From Saprospirales bacterium (lineage in GTDB: Bacteria; Bacteroidota; Bacteroidia; Chitinophagales; Saprospiraceae): a stretch of 16,149 nucleotides of DNA. The stretch spans positions 1,241 to 17,389 of the forward strand of contig DLXL01000342.1 of the NCBI GenBank assembly GCA_003448025.1, given 5' to 3'. This document shows, piece by piece, positions 1-9,034 of this stretch (within the stretch, counting starts at the first letter, position 1; every line of letters begins with the position of its first letter). Under the pieces are notes generated by a model. That model was not told the origin of the DNA, made no database searches, and worked only from the letters and a program-made list of their open reading frames with translations. Both the position numbers and the translations under genes were made by a program.

Positions 1-1
1 T

Positions 2-3000
2 ATCAAGCTGAACGGGAAATTCAAAAAATATGTGTTTGACGGGAAAGTGGAAAGTAATGACCCCAATGTGGATTTTGTTTTTGATGGTAACATAAACCTG
101 AAGGATTCCATTCCGGTGTTTGATTTTTCAGCAAACGTGCGCCGACTGGATTTGGGTGTTTTGCAATTAATAAATAAGGACTGGGTTTTGTTCGGTCAGG
201 TCAAACAGTTGCAGTTAAAAGGTAGGAATGTGGATGAAATTGTAGGTTCAGCCTATCTGGAATCTTTTAAAATCCTGGAAGATCGTGAAACCTGGTATCA
301 GATTGATTATTTGAAGTTTAATTCCTATTTCCGGCCAGATGGAAGCCGGTTTTTTGGCATTGATTCTGATGTAGCGAGTGGACAAATGACCGGCGATTTT
401 AGTTTGGCAAGCGCACCGAATAATTTGTTGCGCTTGCTCGGGAAACATCACCCGGAATTTGTACATAAACTTGGGTTGCCAGCGAGAGACACACTTCCGC
501 TGACGGATTATTATGATCTTAATTTTCAAATAAGGGATTCCAGGAACCTTGCCCAGTTGTTAATCCCGGATCTGGACACACTGCGCAATGTGCGTGCCAG
601 CGGACATGTAGATGCACGCAGAAACACCTCTTACCTGGTAGTAGAAACACCACTGATAAAGTATGGTGGAACCTTAATGAACGATCCAAGTTTGCGTTGG
701 AATAGCGACGGAGATTCTGCATGGCTGTATTTGAGATTGCCTGAGAACATTTCAGGCAAAAAGAAATTGCCGGCCATTACGCTTGGAGGGCCACTTATTG
801 GAGATGTTTTCCATTTAGTACTCGAAGCCAAGGACGAAACCCCCAATAGCATTGTGGAAAGCATTTATCTAAATGGCGATCTTTCCGTTGCAGATTCTTT
901 ATGGCAACTAAGTTTTAATGCCTCCAAACTTAAATTGTTCAGTCAGGAGTGGTTGATCGAGGAGGAAAACTACATCCGATTTGGTTCTAATATCTTAGAA
1001 ACCAAACATTTAGAGCTATTTAACGGTATAAAGCGTATATCGCTTGAAAGCAGCAGTAACCGTCGCGGGATGAGATTTGCTATGACCAACTTTGACTTAA
1101 GTGAGGTGAATCGCTTCCTGGATCCCGAACAAATTCAGATCAGAGGGAAAGCTTATGACTTTGAAATTAGCATAGGAGATGTTTTCAATTTGAAGAACAT
1201 TAGGGCAGATTTACTCTCTGAGATGCTTTATATTAATGAAAAGCCTTATGGAGAGGTATTGTGCAATCTGGAACTAGAAGACCTGTCCAAACCCGTAACT
1301 GGTAAGGTGTTTTTGCTGGAGAAAAAAAGTCAAAAGCAGCTCCTCAGATTAGCAGGTAGCGTTCAAATTCAGGGTAAGACGGATGAGGAACTCGAGATGG
1401 AACCGGATTCTGCTAAATCTTTGCGTACAGGAGAATTTTGGGCTGATATCAGCGCTGATCAATTCCCATTTGAAGTGATTGAAACCATTGTGCCGGAAAT
1501 ATCCCAAACAGCCGGCCGATTTGCTGCCCAGTTAAAAGGTTATGGTACGCTGGATAATCCGCTGGTTGTAGGAAGCCTGAATGTGATAGAGGGTCAATTC
1601 ATGATTGATTACCTTAAAACACTGTTCCACATAAAAAACCAAACCATTGCGTTTACCCAAAACAAAATTTCTGCCGACGGGGATACCATATACGATGCTA
1701 CCCGTCAGCATATTGCCTTGGTTCATGGCGGTTTGGAACATGAATATTTCAAGAAATGGCGCCTGAATTGTCGGATAGAATCCAAAGATCCAGGCTTTTT
1801 AGTGCTAAATACTAAAGTTACGGACAGTGATCTTTATTATGGAAGAGCTGAAGGGAGTTTTGTGATGGATGTTACAGGTTCATTCAGCAGAACCAATATC
1901 AACATTGAAGCAACAACCGGCCCCGGTACCAGGCTTTATATTCCGCTCTATACCACCACTGATGCTGCAGAAGCCAACTTCATTAATTTCGAAAGGAATA
2001 AACCCAAGGCCGAAGCCAGAAAGAAGGATTTTGTTATCAGTGACCTCAAAGGACTCAATTTTGAACTGGATCTAAGCATTACAGATCAGGCTGAGGTACA
2101 ATTGATTTTTGATGAACAAACCGGAGATATCATCAAAGGACGCGGAGAAGGAAATATCAAACTGGCTATCAATCGCGAAGGTGAGTTTACCATGTACGGA
2201 GGGTATCAGATTGTGCGTGGCGAATATTTATTTACCTTGTTGAATTTCGTCAATAAGCCGTTTGTTGTTACTAAAGGCGGGACCATCAATTGGTATGGCG
2301 ACCCCTATGGCGCTCAGATTAACCTCGATGCTACGTACGAAGTAAATACCTCGGTTTACAACTTCGTCAAGGAAGAACTGGAGTTACTGAGGTCCGTACG
2401 CCCAAGGTTATTGGATGAAGCGGCCAAGGCAAATAAGGTGATCGTGAACATGCACCTTGCTGGGGATTTGATGAAACCGAGTATCACTTTCGGACTCAAT
2501 TTCCCTAATATCACCAGCGAATTGAAGTCGGTAACAGACACCAAGTTGCGACTCCTGCGACAGGATCAGGCGGAGATGGCGCGTCAGGTCTTTGGATTGG
2601 TAGTGATTGGCTCCTTCTTGCCACCTACCAGTGCAGGATTTATTCAAAGTTCGGACTATGTTGCAACTGCCTTCAACACCCTCACCCAAATGATTAGCAA
2701 TCAGTTCGCCAATTATTTGGCAGGACTTGCGTCAGAGTGGTTTGGTGGTGCAGTTTCCAGTCTTGATTTTGACATTATTTACAGTGACTATCAAAATGAT
2801 GTGCTGGCAGATCCCAATCGTCTGGGAGGCAGAGAGGTAAACGTCCGCTTAAGTTCAGGATTTATCAACGACCGGGTAACCGTTCAATTGGGCTCCCAAT
2901 TTGGCATCGGTGGCCCTGGCATTGCTGCATCTGATGGATTTTTGGGTGAAGACGTTACTGTCCAAATTGCCCTGACTGAAAACCGGCAGTGGCGACTGAA

Positions 3001-3151
3001 AGTATATCAGCGTACCGAGCCGGATGTTTCTGGACAACGAGGCCTCAGGTTTGGTTTGGGTATCAACTTTCAAAAGGACTACGACACCTTCGAAGATATG
3101 TGGCGAAGTTTTGGAAGAGCCATCACCAAAAAAAGAAGGCAGCCCGGCTAA
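2..3151 (+). CDS. TamB-like translocation/assembly module protein (DUF490), 5'-truncated
   Basis: The reading frame is open from the first bases of the window (codons in phase from position 2) to TAA at 3149-3151, giving 1049 visible residues. The gene therefore starts upstream, and the GTG at 32 is not a real start. The sequence is long and beta-rich, with the repeating short-strand pattern of AsmA/TamB-type lipid-bridge proteins. The last 500 or so residues carry the TamB C-terminal signature, including a GGYQIVRGEY stretch followed by NWYGDPYGAQ (about 2190-2320), where the GDP motif is a family hallmark. Known family role: TamB spans the periplasm from the inner membrane and acts in outer-membrane protein assembly and/or phospholipid transport. 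Bacteroidota homologues are usually about 1500 residues or more, so roughly a third may be missing. It probably leads an operon with the next two genes. Confidence 0.88.
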   Translation: MKLNGKFKKYVFDGKVESNDPNVDFVFDGNINLKDSIPVFDFSANVRRLDLGVLQLINKDWVLFGQVKQLQLKGRNVDEIVGSAYLESFKILEDRETWYQIDYLKFNSYFRPDGSRFFGIDSDVASGQMTGDFSLASAPNNLLRLLGKHHPEFVHKLGLPARDTLPLTDYYDLNFQIRDSRNLAQLLIPDLDTLRNVRASGHVDARRNTSYLVVETPLIKYGGTLMNDPSLRWNSDGDSAWLYLRLPENISGKKKLPAITLGGPLIGDVFHLVLEAKDETPNSIVESIYLNGDLSVADSLWQLSFNASKLKLFSQEWLIEEENYIRFGSNILETKHLELFNGIKRISLESSSNRRGMRFAMTNFDLSEVNRFLDPEQIQIRGKAYDFEISIGDVFNLKNIRADLLSEMLYINEKPYGEVLCNLELEDLSKPVTGKVFLLEKKSQKQLLRLAGSVQIQGKTDEELEMEPDSAKSLRTGEFWADISADQFPFEVIETIVPEISQTAGRFAAQLKGYGTLDNPLVVGSLNVIEGQFMIDYLKTLFHIKNQTIAFTQNKISADGDTIYDATRQHIALVHGGLEHEYFKKWRLNCRIESKDPGFLVLNTKVTDSDLYYGRAEGSFVMDVTGSFSRTNINIEATTGPGTRLYIPLYTTTDAAEANFINFERNKPKAEARKKDFVISDLKGLNFELDLSITDQAEVQLIFDEQTGDIIKGRGEGNIKLAINREGEFTMYGGYQIVRGEYLFTLLNFVNKPFVVTKGGTINWYGDPYGAQINLDATYEVNTSVYNFVKEELELLRSVRPRLLDEAAKANKVIVNMHLAGDLMKPSITFGLNFPNITSELKSVTDTKLRLLRQDQAEMARQVFGLVVIGSFLPPTSAGFIQSSDYVATAFNTLTQMISNQFANYLAGLASEWFGGAVSSLDFDIIYSDYQNDVLADPNRLGGREVNVRLSSGFINDRVTVQLGSQFGIGGPGIAASDGFLGEDVTVQIALTENRQWRLKVYQRTEPDVSGQRGLRFGLGINFQKDYDTFEDMWRSFGRAITKKRRQPG

Positions 3152-3180
3152 CCTTTCTTTCCATTATTCATTTACGTTTC

Positions 3181-3648
3181 ATGAATTTCCTCCGCCAAGT
3201 CAATACATCATGGAAAATGCAGTTTTTCATGCTCTTAAAACTCCCTGCTGCCTGGTTTATGGGGCTACATGTGAAGCATTGCGATCTGGTGAAGTGTGAA
3301 ATAGCATTGCCCTTTCGATGGCGTTCACAAAATCCGTTCAAATCCACCTATTTTGCTGCGCAGTGTGCAGCAGGGGAGATGTCTACAGGGTTGCTTGCCA
3401 TGGCACATATTCAAGGAGCAGGGAAAGTATCCATGTTGGTGACACATATAGAAGCTGAATTCTTTAAAAAAGCCAATCAAAAATTGCTGTTTATTTGTAC
3501 TGAAGGATTGGAAATCCAGGCAGTTGTTCAAAAAGCAATTCAAACAGGTGAAGGATACGTTTTCAGGGCTACTTCTATTGGTACATTGCCTGATGGGCAA
3601 ATTGCATCCAAGGTATATGTGACCTGGTCTTTTAAAGCTAAAACATAA
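3181..3648 (+). CDS. DUF4442 hotdog-fold protein, putative thioesterase
   Basis: 155 residues starting at ATG 3181 (MNFLRQVNTSW). The frame is open further upstream to 2989, but that part lies inside the TamB-like gene and is not protein-like. The sequence matches the DUF4442 family: an N-terminal helix, then a NPFKSTYFAAQCAAGEMSTG segment (residues about 52-71) that forms the central hotdog helix, and a C-terminal strand YVTWSFKAK. The family belongs to the hotdog superfamily, which includes PaaI-type acyl-CoA thioesterases. A thioesterase activity here is inference, since the substrate is unknown and the family has no single diagnostic catalytic residue. It begins 29 bases after the TamB-like gene and ends 7 bases before the next gene, so co-transcription is likely. 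Confidence 0.82.
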   Translation: MNFLRQVNTSWKMQFFMLLKLPAAWFMGLHVKHCDLVKCEIALPFRWRSQNPFKSTYFAAQCAAGEMSTGLLAMAHIQGAGKVSMLVTHIEAEFFKKANQKLLFICTEGLEIQAVVQKAIQTGEGYVFRATSIGTLPDGQIASKVYVTWSFKAKT

Positions 3649-3655
3649 CAATTAT

Positions 3656-4186
3656 ATGGCTTCTGTTTTTGGGCATGTCGCAGCCGCCACTGCCATCGGC
3701 TACGCCTTCTTTCCCAAAGAGGTACGCCCTGTTACGTTGATCGTAGCGGGATTTTGTGTCTTCGCTCCTGACCTGGATGTGTTGGCCTTCCATTTTGGAG
3801 TGCCATACAGCAGTGAATGGGGGCACAGAGGCTGGACGCACTCGGTTACCTTCTCTATTGCTTTGGGGGTGATAGCCAGTTGGATAATGCAAAGAAGTCT
3901 TTCCTGGAATAAACTAACCTGGTGGCTCGTGATCAGTACACTAACCCACCCAATACTTGACATGATGACGAATGGAGGCCGCGGGTGCGCGTTAGGATGG
4001 CCTGTCTGGAAAGACCGTGTTTTTTTGCCATTCCGTCCCATTCAGGTGTCTCCCTTATCTGTGGAAGACTTTTTTACTCCATGGGGCTTGTCGGTTCTGG
4101 CCAGTGAGGTAATCTGGATAGGTATGCCTGGCTTAATGTTGGTTGGATTTGCCAGATTGTGGCAAAGTTCAAGGGATCATCGTTGA
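3656..4186 (+). CDS. YdjM-type membrane-bound metal-dependent hydrolase
   Basis: 176 residues with the layout of the YdjM/LexA-regulated metal-dependent hydrolase family (PF04307). Putative metal ligands sit in the expected order: His7 in the first helix, the PDLD motif at residues 38-41, HRGWTHS at residues 57-63, and HPILD (His98, Asp102) followed by a Thr-Asn-Gly-Gly turn. Several hydrophobic segments (about 24-37, 64-78, 86-97 and 145-168) fit an integral inner-membrane protein. The substrate is unknown for this family. In enterobacteria ydjM is under SOS control, but I see no LexA box here. The start ATG lies 7 bases after the DUF4442 stop, which indicates translation from a shared transcript. 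Confidence 0.85.
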   Translation: MASVFGHVAAATAIGYAFFPKEVRPVTLIVAGFCVFAPDLDVLAFHFGVPYSSEWGHRGWTHSVTFSIALGVIASWIMQRSLSWNKLTWWLVISTLTHPILDMMTNGGRGCALGWPVWKDRVFLPFRPIQVSPLSVEDFFTPWGLSVLASEVIWIGMPGLMLVGFARLWQSSRDHR

Positions 4187-4259
4187 ATATTCGGTGTTTT
4201 AGGGCAAAAACCTAAATGCTTACACAAATTCACGTCGTTTCTCTACAACGAAATCTGAT

Positions 4260-4267
4260 TACCTTTG
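4260..4267 (+). promoter_or_regulatory. Bacteroidota -7 promoter box for the thioredoxin lipoprotein
   Basis: TACCTTTG matches the Bacteroidota sigma-A -7 consensus TAnnTTTG exactly. It lies 25 bases before the ATG at 4293, giving a predicted leader of about 20 nucleotides. No clear TTG -33 element is visible at 17-23 bases upstream. The 106-base gap between 4186 and 4293 otherwise holds only a weak 6-bp inverted repeat. Confidence 0.6.
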
Positions 4268-4292
4268 TTCTCTTTTTATAATTCGCAATCCA

Positions 4293-5609
4293 ATGTACAG
4301 ATTATTGCCAGGGAGTATCATTACTGCTATCACCATTTTAATACTGAACAGTTGTGTCAGTGCTGATAAGGAATATACCAGGGTAGCCCCGGGCATGTGG
4401 CGAGGTGTATTGGAATTAGAGCATTTCAGGATTCCGGTAAGCAAAAAAGACACGGTTATTCTCCTTTACGATCAATTCAAGCCAGGTGAGTTGCCCTTTA
4501 ATTTTGAAGTGAAATATCTGGACAATGAGAATTTTTACCTGGAGATTATCAATGGTTCACAACGTATCCGATTGGATAGTATTCAATATGGCCGTGACCG
4601 TACCAAGGCCAGAGATACCATGAATGTATGGTTCCCGGAATATGCCAGCTATCTGCATGCTGAAATACGGGGTGGGCATATGAGCGGTGAATGGGTGGTA
4701 ACTACCAAAAACAATTATCGTATTCCATTTTATGCGCACGCTGGCAGAGGGTATCGTTTTACAGGCCTGTCTGAAAAGCCGGTAAAGGATATCAGTGGTC
4801 TATGGGCAACTTTATTTAGTGTTGAAAAGGAGCCAGGAGAGCAGGATAAAGCTATAGCAGAGTTTAAACAACAAGGAAACCACCTGGAAGGTACGTTCCG
4901 GACTGAAACTGGCGATTATGGTTATCTGGAAGGAACCGTTCAGGGAAGGAAGTTTTGGTTGTCCTGTTTTGACGGAGCTCATGCATTCCTTTTTTCAGGA
5001 AGTATCAAAGAAGACAGCCTCCAAGGGGAATTCAGATCGGGGCATTTGTTCAGAACCTTATGGACTGCCTGGCAAGATCCGGAATTTTCTTTGGCTGATG
5101 CGGATACATTGACCTTTGTGAAGCCCGGAAAATCCATTCAGTTTAAGGTTAATACCCCGGCAGGTAAGGAACTCGTGTTCCCTTCCCCATCCATGAATAA
5201 TAAAATCAAGGTATTCACGGTGATGGGAACATGGTGTCCCAATTGCCGGGATGAACAAGTTTTTCTGCGTGATTTTTTGAAAGAAAATCCTGAAATTGCC
5301 AGTGAAATGGAAGTAATTGCCTTCTCTTTCGAACGTCACGAGGATCCTGCTAAAGCAAACCAACACTTGCAAAAATACCGGCAAAAAATGAATCTGCCTT
5401 ACGAGGTGGTATATGCGAGTAAAGCCAATAAAGATGCTGCAAGCCAGTTCTTTCCTGCTTTGAATCATGTTATGGCATTTCCTACCATGATGATTCTCGA
5501 CAAAAATAATCAGGTCAGACGCGTTCATACCGGATTTGACGGACCTGCGACCTCCAAACATGAGGCTTTTAAGTCTGATTTTAAATCCTTCATACAAAGC
5601 CTTCGATAA
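4293..5609 (+). CDS. TlpA-like thioredoxin-domain lipoprotein
   Basis: 438 residues. The N-terminus has a hydrophobic stretch ending in a lipobox (LNSC, Cys21), so it is a predicted lipoprotein. Residues about 30-260 are beta-rich and appear to hold two related units, beginning near GMWRGVL (34-40) and GLWATLF (169-175); I do not recognise a named domain there. Residues about 290-438 form a thioredoxin fold with the redox motif WCPNC (314-318) and a cis-Pro loop FPT (396-398), as in TlpA/ResA disulfide reductases. The inferred role is disulfide reduction or isomerisation of exported proteins at the membrane surface. A separate -7 box precedes it, so it is probably its own transcript, though readthrough into the next gene (49-base gap, no terminator seen) is possible. 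Confidence 0.85.
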   Translation: MYRLLPGSIITAITILILNSCVSADKEYTRVAPGMWRGVLELEHFRIPVSKKDTVILLYDQFKPGELPFNFEVKYLDNENFYLEIINGSQRIRLDSIQYGRDRTKARDTMNVWFPEYASYLHAEIRGGHMSGEWVVTTKNNYRIPFYAHAGRGYRFTGLSEKPVKDISGLWATLFSVEKEPGEQDKAIAEFKQQGNHLEGTFRTETGDYGYLEGTVQGRKFWLSCFDGAHAFLFSGSIKEDSLQGEFRSGHLFRTLWTAWQDPEFSLADADTLTFVKPGKSIQFKVNTPAGKELVFPSPSMNNKIKVFTVMGTWCPNCRDEQVFLRDFLKENPEIASEMEVIAFSFERHEDPAKANQHLQKYRQKMNLPYEVVYASKANKDAASQFFPALNHVMAFPTMMILDKNNQVRRVHTGFDGPATSKHEAFKSDFKSFIQSLR

Positions 5610-5658
5610 TCTTGTTTTTTCACGGCCTTTTTGTTCCACCGCCTTAATTGCTCTTTGA

Positions 5659-7743
5659 ATGAACCGAATAATCCTTGCTTATGCTCCGGAAAATGAACTC
5701 CTTGCAAAGGGGTTAGATCAAAAACTTAGTCTTGTAGGGATTCCTTTTGATCATATAAAAGGTACACTTCAAAATCTTCCTGAAACAGGTGAAGATCCGG
5801 TCATGTTGTTCGTTACTGACCAATTACTGACCAATGAAGCTGTTATGGATGGTTTGTTCTCGGTGATTCAATCCTTACATCAGCAAAAGCGACTTTGGAT
5901 CATCCTGGCAGATACCACTAATCCGGCTGGTGAAGCGACACCCGTTCAGCTGGATCGAATGTCTAATGTGCTTCATTATATGAAGTATTGGCAGGACGCC
6001 TGGATTTCACTCAGTGATCGGTTTCAACATGCTGGATCTGATGAAAAGAATGCCCTTTCAACCAGTCTTGACAGGATACGGAACATCGCGAATCAAACCG
6101 GCGATTTAATAGGCCTGATCAGAGAAGTTGGTTATACCCGTTGGGAACAATTGCTGGCTAATGATTTTGAGGCGCTCTTCCAGCGATTTGGGTTGATGGA
6201 TTGGCATAACTCCTTTAGAAAGCAAGCTGATCTGGTTCAAGCCCCGGAGCAACAAGATAAACCGGCATTTTTACCAGAGGTACATTTGTCGCAAGGATTA
6301 TTGGCACCAGAACCTTTCGAAACGCCCCTTTCCCCACAGGAGCCGTCTTCTGTGGTTGAGTCGGCAATGCCCGTTGAAGATCAAACGGCAGGTTTGACTG
6401 AAACAAAAGAGCTGCCTGAAGTTTCAGAATTTCTGAAACAAACTGTAAAAGATGCGTGGATCTGGCTGGAAAAAGGTCATTTGGAACGCGGATTCGATTT
6501 GTTCAAGCTGGCGCTCCAACAAGATCCGGAAATGGAATGGTTAAAACAGGAGTACCAGAAAGCATTGAATCAATATGCCAAAGACGAAGCCCAGATTCCC
6601 ACAATAGAAGTGCAAACCGTAACTACCCATGGAGAAAATACTGAAGTGAAATCTTATGACCTGATGGGAGAACTGGCTGTAGAGCGTGGCGATTACCTGT
6701 TTGCCAAATATTGCTGGGATAGGGTAGTGGAGTTGGATCCGGAATTCCCCAATATATACCGCAAGCTGGGTTTGATGACCGTTGCCCACCTGAAAGATTA
6801 TCGGGAAACGGCTTTGATTTATTTACGCAAGGCATTGAACGCCAATCCGGAGGATATGGAAGTGAAAAATATACTGGAAGAGGCTGTACAGGAAACCATT
6901 TTTTCATCACCTCAATCAGGTCAAAATATACAAGAGGCTAGTCCTTCTGTACAAACGCATTTGCCTAAAAGCGCAGAATTGGTTTTGATTACCGGGGCTA
7001 CGTCCGGGATTGGGAAGGCAACTGCCGAGATTTTTGCTAAAAACGGATACCGATTGATCCTGACAGGGCGCCGAATAGATCGTTTGGTGGCACTTAAAAA
7101 CCAATTTGAGTCTTCTTATAACTCAGAAGTGCTGATTCTGCCATTCGATGTAAGAGATCACGGAGCTGTGGAGGCGGCATTGTCCAATTTGCCTGAAGGA
7201 TTCAATATAGTAGATATACTGATTAATAATGCCGGTTTGGCAAAGGGACTTGCTCCTATTCACGAAGGTCAGTTGGACCATTGGGAAACGATGATTGATA
7301 CCAATATAAAAGGACTATTGTATGTAACCCGACTGATTTCTCCGGGAATGGTGAAGCGCCGAAAAGGCCATATCATTAATATTTGCAGTAGTGCCGGCAG
7401 AGAAGCTTATCCGAATGGAAATGTTTACTGTGCCACTAAATTTGCAGTAGATGCACTGACTAAATCCATCAGGTTTGATTTGCATCCTTATGATATTCGG
7501 GTGAGCCAGGTCAGCCCGGGGCATGTGGAAGAAACGGAATTCGCATTAAACCGTTTTGATGGCGATACAGAACGTGCTAAAATTTATCAGGAATTTCAGC
7601 CTCTGAAGTCGAGTGATGTGGCAGAAGCTATTTATTTCATGGCTACCCGTCCGGCGTATGTAAATATTGTAGATATTCAGATGTTTGCTACCCAACAGGC
7701 CAGCAGCATGGTGATCAACAAAGATGGCAGGCGATTTGAGTAA
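5659..7743 (+). CDS. TIR-like domain / TPR / YdfG-like short-chain dehydrogenase fusion
   Basis: 694 residues in three parts. (a) Residues 1-120 alternate strands and helices as in a TIR-like fold: RIILAYAPEN, then IPFDHI, DPVMLFVTD and RLWIILAD. The usual catalytic Glu region reads NEAVMDG, so NADase activity is doubtful. (b) A Pro/Glu-rich linker (about 195-255) leads to TPR-like helical pairs at 260-295 and 331-400. (c) Residues 439-694 are a full classical SDR: cofactor loop TGATSGIG (445-452), NNAG (523-526), and catalytic Asn549, Ser578, Tyr590 and Lys594 (YCATK). Its closest known relative, from memory, is E. coli YdfG, an NADP-dependent 3-hydroxy-acid / L-allo-threonine dehydrogenase. 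The shared features include a TGRR turn (NADP preference) and the VNI segment near the end. YdfG itself is a stand-alone protein of about 250 residues. The start is the ATG at 5659; no signal peptide is seen, so it is cytoplasmic. Confidence 0.85.
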   Translation: MNRIILAYAPENELLAKGLDQKLSLVGIPFDHIKGTLQNLPETGEDPVMLFVTDQLLTNEAVMDGLFSVIQSLHQQKRLWIILADTTNPAGEATPVQLDRMSNVLHYMKYWQDAWISLSDRFQHAGSDEKNALSTSLDRIRNIANQTGDLIGLIREVGYTRWEQLLANDFEALFQRFGLMDWHNSFRKQADLVQAPEQQDKPAFLPEVHLSQGLLAPEPFETPLSPQEPSSVVESAMPVEDQTAGLTETKELPEVSEFLKQTVKDAWIWLEKGHLERGFDLFKLALQQDPEMEWLKQEYQKALNQYAKDEAQIPTIEVQTVTTHGENTEVKSYDLMGELAVERGDYLFAKYCWDRVVELDPEFPNIYRKLGLMTVAHLKDYRETALIYLRKALNANPEDMEVKNILEEAVQETIFSSPQSGQNIQEASPSVQTHLPKSAELVLITGATSGIGKATAEIFAKNGYRLILTGRRIDRLVALKNQFESSYNSEVLILPFDVRDHGAVEAALSNLPEGFNIVDILINNAGLAKGLAPIHEGQLDHWETMIDTNIKGLLYVTRLISPGMVKRRKGHIINICSSAGREAYPNGNVYCATKFAVDALTKSIRFDLHPYDIRVSQVSPGHVEETEFALNRFDGDTERAKIYQEFQPLKSSDVAEAIYFMATRPAYVNIVDIQMFATQQASSMVINKDGRRFE

Positions 7744-7749
7744 TAAAAC

Positions 7750-7796
7750 AGACTTGTTGCCGCATCGTACAACAAGTACCCCATCGCAACAAGTCT
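7750..7796. terminator. Hairpin between convergent genes
   Basis: Perfect 11-base arms AGACTTGTTGC (7750-7760) and GCAACAAGTCT (7786-7796) sit between the SDR stop (7743) and the stop of the minus-strand SWIM gene (7802). On the minus strand the hairpin is followed by TGTTTTATTA, so it best serves the minus gene and may act in both directions. The loop contains a second partial copy of the right arm (ACAACAAGT, 7769-7777), which could pair with the left arm instead. Confidence 0.55.
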
Positions 7797-7801
7797 AATT
7801 A

Positions 7802-9034
7802 CTATTTCAATTCCTTGCGCCTTGATTTGGGGAATAGCTCAGCTAGTTCTGAAGCCAGGCCAAGTCGCTCCGGAAATTGGGTAGTAAGTGCCCGAATAAT
7901 TTGCACGGCCATTTCAGTTTCTCCTTTGAAAACCAGGTCTGACAAACGCAATCGAAGATGTTGTGTGGCTGGGGTTCCAAAATGATCTTTCAAATATTGG
8001 GAAAGCAGCTGAATGTACATTTTTTGTACGAATTCCTTTTGAGTAGCGAGAAAAAGGTGCTCGTATCGCTGTAGTAAATTCATGTCGCCCCTGGTTTCCA
8101 GGAGGAAAGCAAGTTGATCCAAATCATTTTCCGAGGCTAACAGGGAGGCTATTTTGGCGATATCCCCTTTTTTTTCCAGGTCAACCAGCAATCGTTCTTT
8201 TTCCTTCGGCCACTGGGTGCCGGAGGCAATTTTCAATTTGTTAAAAAGATCCTGATGGCCTGATAGTAAAAAACGGTGTCTTAGCAAACGGATTTGCCTT
8301 GCATAATCTCCCTGCTGTTCTGCCATAAACAGGAGCACGTTTTCAATCTCTCTTGTAGTGCCGGGTGAAAAGGCATTTTTTTCAATAAAATGTTCCCCTA
8401 TCAGGGTAGCGGCATCCCATAGTTTGAGGTAATAAAGTTGAAGGAAGGCATCTGACAGCATTTCAGGCCTTTCGCGGTAATCCTCCAAAACGCGAACGGT
8501 AGCCTCAGGACGTTTTCTGACAGCGAGTGTAGCCAAAAACATCTGCAACACAAAGTTGGATGCAGGGTAGGGGGCTTGGTCAAACCCTTGAGTGATCTGT
8601 AGAAATTTGGATTCATCTGTGGCCGAGCTGCTCAGGAACCGTATTGCATCCCGGTAAATTTCAGCCGGAAACTGATCTTTTAAACCAATAGCGTAGATCG
8701 TTTCCCAAAGTTTTTCCCGCAACTCCGGCGAACTGCTGCCTTTGTCAATTTGTTCCCAACTGGCAAATGCCTTTTGACAAAAATGTAGGATAGTGGCCCG
8801 GCGATTTCCATCTGTTTTTACCAATAGGTGCTGCAAGCTGGTGAAAATAGCTGTAGAAATCAAGTACATAGTCCGGAAATCCAGGTTCAAAGTGGCACTG
8901 TCTAGTTGTTCCTCCAGGCCATCCAATGCTTTTCTAAGCCGTCGGAATTCAGGTTCTCCAAATTTGGCAGTAGCGCGTTGTTTCGGCAAAACGGAATCGA
9001 GTACCAGAACATAAGGGTTTTCGGTATCGGTCAC
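7802..9034 (-). CDS. C-terminal part of a stop-interrupted SWIM zinc-finger protein
   Basis: 410 residues from the first possible start (GTG at 9034) to the stop at 7802. The frame, however, is open without any start codon back to 9178, directly behind a TAA at 9179-9181 that ends the SWIM zinc-finger piece in the same frame. The 48 extra codons read as good protein, including FVRDYARRDKDFALALKTRF, a helix of the kind seen after SWIM domains in Bacteroidota proteins. The 410 residues are almost all helical, with no catalytic motif I recognise and a TPR-like or alpha-solenoid look. I read this as the C-terminal body of one 557-residue protein. Expression on its own from the GTG at 9034 is possible but looks unlikely, because it would cut a helical domain. 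Confidence 0.6.
   Translation of the reverse strand: MTDTENPYVLVLDSVLPKQRATAKFGEPEFRRLRKALDGLEEQLDSATLNLDFRTMYLISTAIFTSLQHLLVKTDGNRRATILHFCQKAFASWEQIDKGSSSPELREKLWETIYAIGLKDQFPAEIYRDAIRFLSSSATDESKFLQITQGFDQAPYPASNFVLQMFLATLAVRKRPEATVRVLEDYRERPEMLSDAFLQLYYLKLWDAATLIGEHFIEKNAFSPGTTREIENVLLFMAEQQGDYARQIRLLRHRFLLSGHQDLFNKLKIASGTQWPKEKERLLVDLEKKGDIAKIASLLASENDLDQLAFLLETRGDMNLLQRYEHLFLATQKEFVQKMYIQLLSQYLKDHFGTPATQHLRLRLSDLVFKGETEMAVQIIRALTTQFPERLGLASELAELFPKSRRKELK

Noticed and set aside
2989..3180. Upstream extension of the DUF4442 frame into the TamB-like gene
   Set aside because: The added 64 residues overlap the TamB-like coding sequence in another frame and do not resemble the family, whose proteins start near the ATG at 3181.
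4198..4216. Hairpin TTTAGG / CCTAAA after the YdjM-type gene as a terminator
   Set aside because: The stem has only six pairs, is AT-rich and has no U tract behind it.
5058..5639. 193-residue minus-strand frame opposite the thioredoxin lipoprotein
   Set aside because: It is antisense to a well-supported gene, has no recognisable domain and has the composition of a shadow frame.
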